Source: Gnetum montanum
Taxonomy: Eukaryota > Streptophyta > Gnetopsida > Gnetales > Gnetaceae
NCBI GenBank assembly: GCA_015680685.1
Contig: MNCI01000569.1
Location: 93,661-157,660 of the forward strand
DNA length: 64,000 nucleotides
Reading direction: 5' to 3'
Positions 57,511-64,000 of this stretch are shown here, piece by piece. Under the pieces are notes generated by a model that made no database searches, was not told where the DNA came from, and saw nothing but the letters and a program-made list of their open reading frames with translations. The first letter of the stretch is position 1. Every line of letters starts with the position of its first letter. The position numbers and the translations under genes were made by a program.

Positions 57511-57604
57511 AGGTGATGAATTTTTTTTTTCTTCCTTCAACCATTCTTCAAATTTTTTTTGTAATATATGTATTTATTTAAAATCTCCTCTTTTTAGGTT
57601 GCTT

Positions 57605-57748
57605 TGATTATTGAGGGTGTTGAAACCCAAAATAAGTGAAACATAAGTATAACCCAAAAGTTATGAAAGTTTATAACTCAATGCTACCTTGTAGAATTAA
57701 ACCTATGACATAAGGTTACTAAGCCAAGACTTGTACCACTAGGTTGCT
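57605..57748 (-). repeat. tRNA-derived SINE, minus copy
   Basis: Sense strand: box A-like CCTAGTGGTACAAG (about 57731-57744), box B-like AGGTTTAATTCTAC (about 57690-57705), then GCATTGAGTTATAAACTT shared with the plus copy at 58128-58275. Confidence 0.7.
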
Positions 57749-57904
57749 TTAATTAGGAAAAACTTTATTTCTAGTACAGCGATCTTTAAGTTAAATGAAA
57801 ATACGACGAGGTTTCATCCTCTTTTGAGTTGCTTTAATTATGTCAAACTCTATTGGTGAAAGGATCTTTAAAATATAAAATATTAAAGTGATATGAATCA
57901 ATAA

Positions 57905-58065
57905 GTGGGGGGTGTTGTAATCTAAAATAATTAAAACATAGGTACACCCCAAAGTATATAGTCCAATTAGAACTTTATAACTTAGCATTGCATACTAAAA
58001 CCAAAACTGTGACTTGGAGCTTCTAAATTAAGTGTCTTACCATTAGGGTAACACTTCATTATTAC
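57905..58065 (-). repeat. tRNA-derived SINE, second minus copy
   Basis: Sense strand: TTACCCTAATGGTAAG (box A-like), GTCACAGTTTTGGTTTTAG (box B-like), GCTAAGTTATAAAGTTCTAA, GGGGTGTACCTATG. The tail matches the other copies. Confidence 0.7.
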
Positions 58066-58127
58066 ATGAATCAATAAGTGGGATCATATAAACCTAAGAG
58101 ATCATATTACTTAATTAATTTAAACAA

Positions 58128-58275
58128 TGAGATGTTAGCTTAGTGGTATGGATCTTAGTTTGGTAAAGGTCATAGTTTTTATTCTACTAAGTAGCATTGA
58201 GTTATAAACTTATATATATTTTAGGGTGTACCTCTATTTCAATTACTTTAGGTTCCAATACCACCCTTCTGCTTT
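58128..58275 (+). repeat. tRNA-derived SINE, plus copy
   Basis: Box A TTAGCTTAGTGGTA (58135-58148), box B-like region 58165-58184, GCATTGAGTTATAAACTT, then GGGTGTACCTCTATTTCAAT. It forms a large imperfect inverted repeat with the copy at 57605-57748. Confidence 0.75.
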
Positions 58276-61085
58276 TAATTAATTTAACCAACTCATTTTT
58301 ATTAAGACAAGATAAGATAATGATGATATCAGTTAATTAATTACTCCTACAAAAAATGAATTGGTTATGTTTAGAAAATCATGAGCTTAATTAATAAGTC
58401 AACACAATAGCAACTATGAAGCCATTGAGCTACTTGTGAGTTTTTGTGCCTCAAAATTACATTATCTCTTATTATGTATAACATGCTTGCTAAAATATTT
58501 TTGCAAAAAATGCAAAAATGTTGGCCATAATTTTCTTTTAGGACAAATTTTTTATTTCTCCAACAAACTTTTAAAACTGTTCACTTTGTAAGAATTTTAC
58601 TTGCTTATAAATAACAATTGTCTATTGACCATACAACATTATATCACTCATATGCAAGCACTTTCAATGTTTCAAAAAGATATTGATATATGTATTGAGT
58701 TTTGTTCAGACTTTGTTGATCATTTAACAAGCTAAAACCCCTACTATAGTTTCAAATAGTATTTATCCTTAAAATTATCTATAGCTTCAATATTCATAGT
58801 ATGTTCACATGACATTAAATTTTTTCTGTAGTTGAGTCATTTATTAAAATGCATTGTTCTTTTCAAAGAAGTTTCTTTCTTCTCTTTGGTTTGAAAATGA
58901 ATCAAAATTTTTGTAGTAATATTTTAAAAATATTCAGTCATTCAGAGTTTAAAACATTAGCCACTGAGATTTTAGACAACACATATGCTAATGTGTGGGA
59001 ATTATCAACCCAAATGATTTCTTAATAAAGTTGTCCTTGTGTTATGAAGATATTGCAAGGCCTTTTATAGTGCAAATAATGCTTTCATCACCGAAATGGT
59101 TGCAACATTTTATGCACCTCATCATCATAAAAAATAGTATCATTTTTGGTTTGTATCCCTGGGTGGTACCAATTAATCTTGAGCTTTCAGCATGTTCTTC
59201 AAGTTCAAACTCAAAAAATCTTTATGAGTCATGCTATCTTCTTGTTGAAGTCCCTTATGGAATGTTCTCTCTCTAATATGGCACGAGTGCAAATTACCAC
59301 AAAAATTAAGCTTAGTTGAACCCAAAGTAAATGTGTCACCTAGCTTGTGCTACCATATTGAATCAGTTATACCAAGTTGATTCTTGGGCTGAAGATGTCT
59401 CTAATGGCTTTGATGCTAATTGAGATAGATGAGGACTACCTAGTGTAATTAAACGTGTTCAACTTATAACATTTTCAAACAACTGAACTAATTGAAACGG
59501 GATACTAAAGCTTGCTAAAAAGTGAAAATTGGCATGCCTTTATAGAGACTTTTATGATTTTGATTTTATAAATTAACACAGTCATTACATTATATACAAA
59601 AATATATTAATGAAGAAATGTTTATATAAAATTTCCTAATGCAGCTGTTACAAATAGATTTAGTATATTCAAGATCTCAAAATACTTTTAAGTATTGCTA
59701 AATGTTTTCAATCTGCATCTAATAAATCTGCTTTTCATTTAGTTCACTTCTACAAGAATTTGCTCTTTTTGTACTATCATGGTAAAGATTACCACTTAAG
59801 AAATATTGACAATTTTATCATAATTATTGTGCATCTTGGATATTGTTACAAAGATGGAAGGTCCACAGATGCAATAAGAAATCAATTTCAGTTTTAGTTA
59901 TGAAGATGTGTTGTAGCGTGTGAACAAACTATTGATATAAATATAATGCATGCTCCTTTCCTATGAATAGCAATTACCTTTATGCACTTGTTATCTAATA
60001 ATGAGAATGAAAAAAGAGTGTCAACATCTTATGAAGACGAATTTTAGTCATCCAAGGATTTGCTTTTCAATACACTTAAATAGGACACATTCTCTTAAAT
60101 CAGTGAGGTCCAGTTTGTTTGTAAGAATTAATAAGTGACATTGTTCCCCATTAATGTAGTTTAGCTTGTTGGTAAGATGAGAGTCCTGGATATTGTAGGT
60201 ATCGATTTCAACACTAACAATGTGCACAGGTATAAAGAAATTATGTAAAGAAATGCACACATTGAATTGCGTTCAGTAGAACCCTAGGATTACAAAATCT
60301 TCACATGGCTGATATAAAATATTCAAGTTTTAATTTCTCTGTCATTTATCCTTGTCCATATTATCAATATGAATCTTCTTATGAACATCTTAACAATAGA
60401 GTATGCACATTTATTTTTTCTGAGATTATATTTCCCTTAAAGAAACCATCCTTTTTTTTGGTTTTAGATCTAAATGATTAAAACATGAGGTTGTAGGAAT
60501 CTATCCTTCAATAAACTTTCACAAGGCATTCCCCCTAGTTTCATGTCTTTGTCCAAGCTATCTGTGTTGTAAGTAAATGAGGATTTTGTTACTCTCCTTT
60601 ACTTTTACTATTTTTATCACATTTAGAATAAACTATTTTTTGAGTGGTTTAAGTATTTTTTATTATGTTCTGATAGACATTTGCAAAACAATCAACTAAT
60701 TGGGCCACTTAACTTTATCTACTGTCTTCCTATCAAAGATCTGTAGGTTTATCCTTTTAAAAATTTTAAGAATGTTACTTTTTCTCTACTTTGTCCAGAG
60801 GTTCAAAGATGGCCTCTAGCGACCTTTCTGACTATCATTGTAGTAGTTACATTGTAGCCAACTTATGGTTTTTATAATTTTCATTTCAAATATCTACCAC
60901 CATATTGCTTTTTCCACTTCTATGCTTCAATAAAAAGTGAAATTCTTGTAGCATTTAACTTATTTTATGAGTTCAAGAATTACAATAGTTGGTGATTAGT
61001 CAAACGAAAAAAAAATTAGCAAATAATATCTCCATTATTTTAAAGCCTAAAGTATAGCATATAACTTTTTCTCATAAATACTATA
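58276..61085. other. No gene recognised
   Basis: AT-rich. The 93-residue frame at 58995-59276 is unidentified and has no homologue in the window. The RNase H/integrase part of the gypsy element to the right may extend into 60700-61085 but is too decayed to call. Confidence 0.5.
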
Positions 61086-61089
61086 TTTT

Positions 61090-63898
61090 TTCCTAGATTC
61101 ATTTCACTTTTTTCAAAATAATGTAATGTTCTTATCTTCTTGTGATAAAACACAATTGACTACAAGATCACTTGCATCCATTTCCACTTTAAAAAGATTG
61201 AAAAATTTTGGAATGGCAAGCACTGATGTACTATAAATTTTATCCTTCAAGACTTCAAATAAGTTCTCTTAATCATCATCCCAAACAAAATTTATTTTTT
61301 ACTTCAGACAAGAAAATAGAACTAAAATGTCAAAAGAATCTTCTATACAAACTAGCTAACCTAAGAAAAGATCTCCAACATCCTTTGGTGAAGACCAATC
61401 TTTAATTGCCTTGATCTTAGTAGGCTCAATTTTTACTTAGTTTTTGGAAATGACATTATTCAAATAAATAATATTCCTCTTGAGAAAATAACATTTCTTC
61501 ACATTTACCACTAATTGAGCTTCATGCAACTTAGAGAAACCTTTTCTCAAGTGATGTACATGCTCATCATTGTTAGCACCATATTTAAGAATATCATAAA
61601 AAAAATACAATGTAACATTTTTCAATTAGTTCCTTTAAGACATCATGCACTACCCTCATAAATGTAGTAGAACCATTGATTAGCCCAAATGGCATAACTA
61701 ACCACTAATACATCCTATTTGAAGTTTTAAAAGTGATTTTCCAATCATTTTCAGACTTAATTCTTATTTGATGATAACCATTCTTTAAATTAATCTTAGA
61801 ATATCAATAATGTCAAGAATGTCATCCATTCTAGGTATAGGAAATCTATACTTCATAATAATCCTATTAATAGTCCTAAAATCAGTGCACATCCTCATTT
61901 CATTAGTATCTTTCTTAGGTACTAATACTAGTAGTACTAAACATGGGAAAATAAACTTCTAGATAAAATCATTTAAGAGTAACTCACTCACCTTTCTATG
62001 AAGCTCTTCCCTATGATGTCAAGTCATTCAGTAAGATCCCTCACTTGGCATGATTGCTCTTAGAATGAAGTCAATCTAATGTTGAATTGATCTCATAAGA
62101 GGAAACCATTCTAAATTACCCTTAAACATATCAACAAACTTTTATGTCAAAGGTTACACCATTGTTGGAAGTTCATTTGCTTGATTTTCTTGATATTTTA
62201 CAATTTTAGAGATAGTAATGAAACCTTGCCTATCTTGTTCATGAGCTTAAACATACTCTTGCTCATTTATCAAAATAAAAAATTTATTAGAAGGAATTTT
62301 TTTCTTGAACTACTATAATGATATAAGAATAAAATTTCCAAGGTCTACCAAGAACACATGTGCATAATCTATGGAAATAATATCACAAGAAACTTTAACT
62401 TCTTAAAAATAATCATAAAAAACCAATCATAAAGATGTAGGAACCAATCATAAAAAACAAGATACATCTTTCTTTAACTTCTTAACAATAATTCTTGGAA
62501 AGAAATGAAGTTTGTAGGTCTTTGGATTAGGAGATTTGGATAAACCCAACCTATGAACAACCTTGGTAGAGATCACATTTTCTTCAACTTCACCATTAAT
62601 AAGAATGTGAATCTATTCCTCACTAAACAAGCATTTAGTGATAATTCTAAAAATCATTTTCCTATTATCATCTTCAATATTGACATTTCTCATTAATGTA
62701 CAAGAATTAATCTCATTAATGTTTTAATCATAGGTAAATGATGGTTATCTTCACATGTTGAGATAAAAGAATCCTTTTCTATTTGAATTTAATTTTCCTT
62801 CTAGGTTTCTGACTTATTACATTTTTATTATTTATGGCCAATCTCTTAATAATTGAAGCATTGAATTTTTCTAGCACCCTTTCTTTGGATCAATTCTTCT
62901 AGAAAGACTTGATAAAATCCTCCTTTGGTTTTCCTTAGCATTCTTCTCTTTGGATTCCATCCCACCTTTAGGGGATTTACAGTCTCTACCCTTGAAATAA
63001 GATTTTGGACAACTTTTAAGTTATCCTACAACTTTCTCTCAATCTTAAAAGATAGTTTAAAGGTCTCATACAATGTTTAAGATTCATAGAAGATAAGCTC
63101 TTGTTGATATTTCCTACTAAGAGTAGCTATGAAGTTTGAGGCTTTCTCATAATCAGACCATTACATTTTTTCTTAATGAAGAACTTCATAAAAATCCATG
63201 TAATAATCTTGGATATTCTATCATCTTGTCTTATATACTTAATCTTTACCATGGTTTCTTATCTATGCTAGAACTTATCAAATGTTTTTTCATTAAATAT
63301 TGCATAAGAGACCAATCTTTAATGGATGTCATGATTTATAACATAGGCATGGCTTACTTTCCCCTACTAAATTTGTTTCATACCATTCAATTTGGTTTTA
63401 GCATATGATATTCTTGGCCTTTCATGAACATCCTTAAGTTCAAATTACTTATTAGTAGAATTCTGCTAACAAAAAAACAAATCAGTACCTTCCATCTCAT
63501 TGAAGGTTTTTACTTCAACATGTGGCATCTATGTACCATGTTTGAAGGCTTTTGAAAGAGAGATCTCTACCTCTTTGCCAATTTTTCCTTATTGTCTTGA
63601 AGTAGATCTAAGATTCCTTCCCTTTGGAATTCTTGATACTTAATGCTAATCCATACCTCTTAAAGAACGATGGACTTCCTATTCTTCATCTTTTTCCTCA
63701 TTTTAAAGATCTTTAAGATCTTAGATGTGATGAAGAAATCCTTGAGTTTACGTCCTACCTAGATCTCCTTGGTGATGATTATTTTACTTGCTTATCTTCT
63801 TCTAGTTTTTCAAGCTTCTCAAAGATCAATTGAAATACTCCTTTCATTTCTTCCATGCCTTTAGTAAGAGACTCAAGTATCTTCTTCTTAGGAGCCAT
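61090..63898 (-). mobile_element. Chromovirus-like Ty3/gypsy element G4, gag to RT
   Basis: Minus strand, many stops. Gag would start at 63898 with MAPKKKILESLTKGMEEMKG. A protease-like part lies near 62300-62640 (INGEVEENVISTKVVHRLGL). RT is clear: MRMCTDFRTINRIIMKYRFP (about 61850-61910), then frame 61625-61437 with TLYFFYDILKYGANNDEHV (the FDDIL block with one Asp changed to Tyr), HHLRKGFSKL and VVNVKKCYFLKRNIIYLNN. The KYRFPIPR and QLxVNxKKCxF patterns are typical of chromoviruses and differ from the FMDDFS type of G1 and G3. 5' LTR lies beyond the right edge. Confidence 0.82.
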
Positions 63899-64000
63899 GA
63901 TGAAATCATACTAAAATTACATGACCAACAACTAGATAATGAAAATTCACGAAGGTACTAAAATACCCATAACCAAGAATTGAGCACCCACAAAATTTAG

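Noticed and set aside
58995-59276. A 93-codon frame as a host gene
   Set aside because: No domain, no neighbouring exon-like frame and AT-rich surroundings; length is near that expected by chance.

Overview
This looks like transposon-filled nuclear DNA of a land plant. No intact host gene, rRNA, tRNA or CRISPR is visible. Almost everything recognisable is a decayed, often nested, mobile element: plant-type Ty3/gypsy retrotransposons of two lineages (Tat/Athila-like and chromovirus-like), LINEs with DUF4283-type ORF1, APE endonuclease and reverse transcriptase, one RTE-type LINE tail, tRNA-derived SINEs and one endogenous pararetrovirus (Caulimoviridae). The age and nesting fit a large, slowly purged genome. 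A gymnosperm is a reasonable guess, but nothing here proves the taxon.

Layout. 1-2.3 kb: LINE, minus strand (ORF1 then endonuclease). 3.1-3.4 kb: LINE zinc-binding tail. 3.96-10.36 kb: plus-strand LINE pieces split by a 4.4-kb LTR element (5389-9751, target duplication CTCTC) that carries a single unusual ORF. 10.36-11.62 kb: gypsy RT/RNase H piece. 11.62-18.34 kb: endogenous pararetrovirus, minus strand, with movement protein, coat protein/zinc knuckle, protease, RT and RNase H, then an extra C-terminal region, promoter, leader and the truncated N-terminus. 18.34-21.2 kb: LINE. 21.79-22.77 kb: solo LTR with target duplication. 23-25 kb: LINE interrupted by an RTE tail. 27.26-34.87 kb: nearly complete gypsy element with primer-binding site and target duplication. 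36.5-38.3 kb: gypsy integrase split by a second solo LTR. 39.6-41.25 kb: LTR piece and gag. 41.25-48.5 kb: second copy of the unusual-ORF element plus tandem LTR-like repeats. 49-54.07 kb: gypsy gag-pol. 54.07-54.32 kb: a segment apparently inverted between two N bases. 54.33-56.3 kb: third, deleted copy of the unusual-ORF element. 57.4-58.3 kb: SINE cluster. 61.1-63.9 kb: chromovirus-like gag-pol. The rest is AT-rich sequence in which I see no gene.

Most LTRs belong to one superfamily (TGATGAG...CTCATCA ends, 5-bp target duplications) and lie in minus orientation. They share their body but carry different short palindrome-rich cassettes at the U3 end. The most distinctive items are the pararetrovirus with its permuted ends and unassigned C-terminal region, the three-copy LTR family encoding a plant-transposon-protein/coiled-coil ORF, the swapped U3 cassettes, and several insertions whose empty sites can be read directly because the target reading frame rejoins across one target copy.
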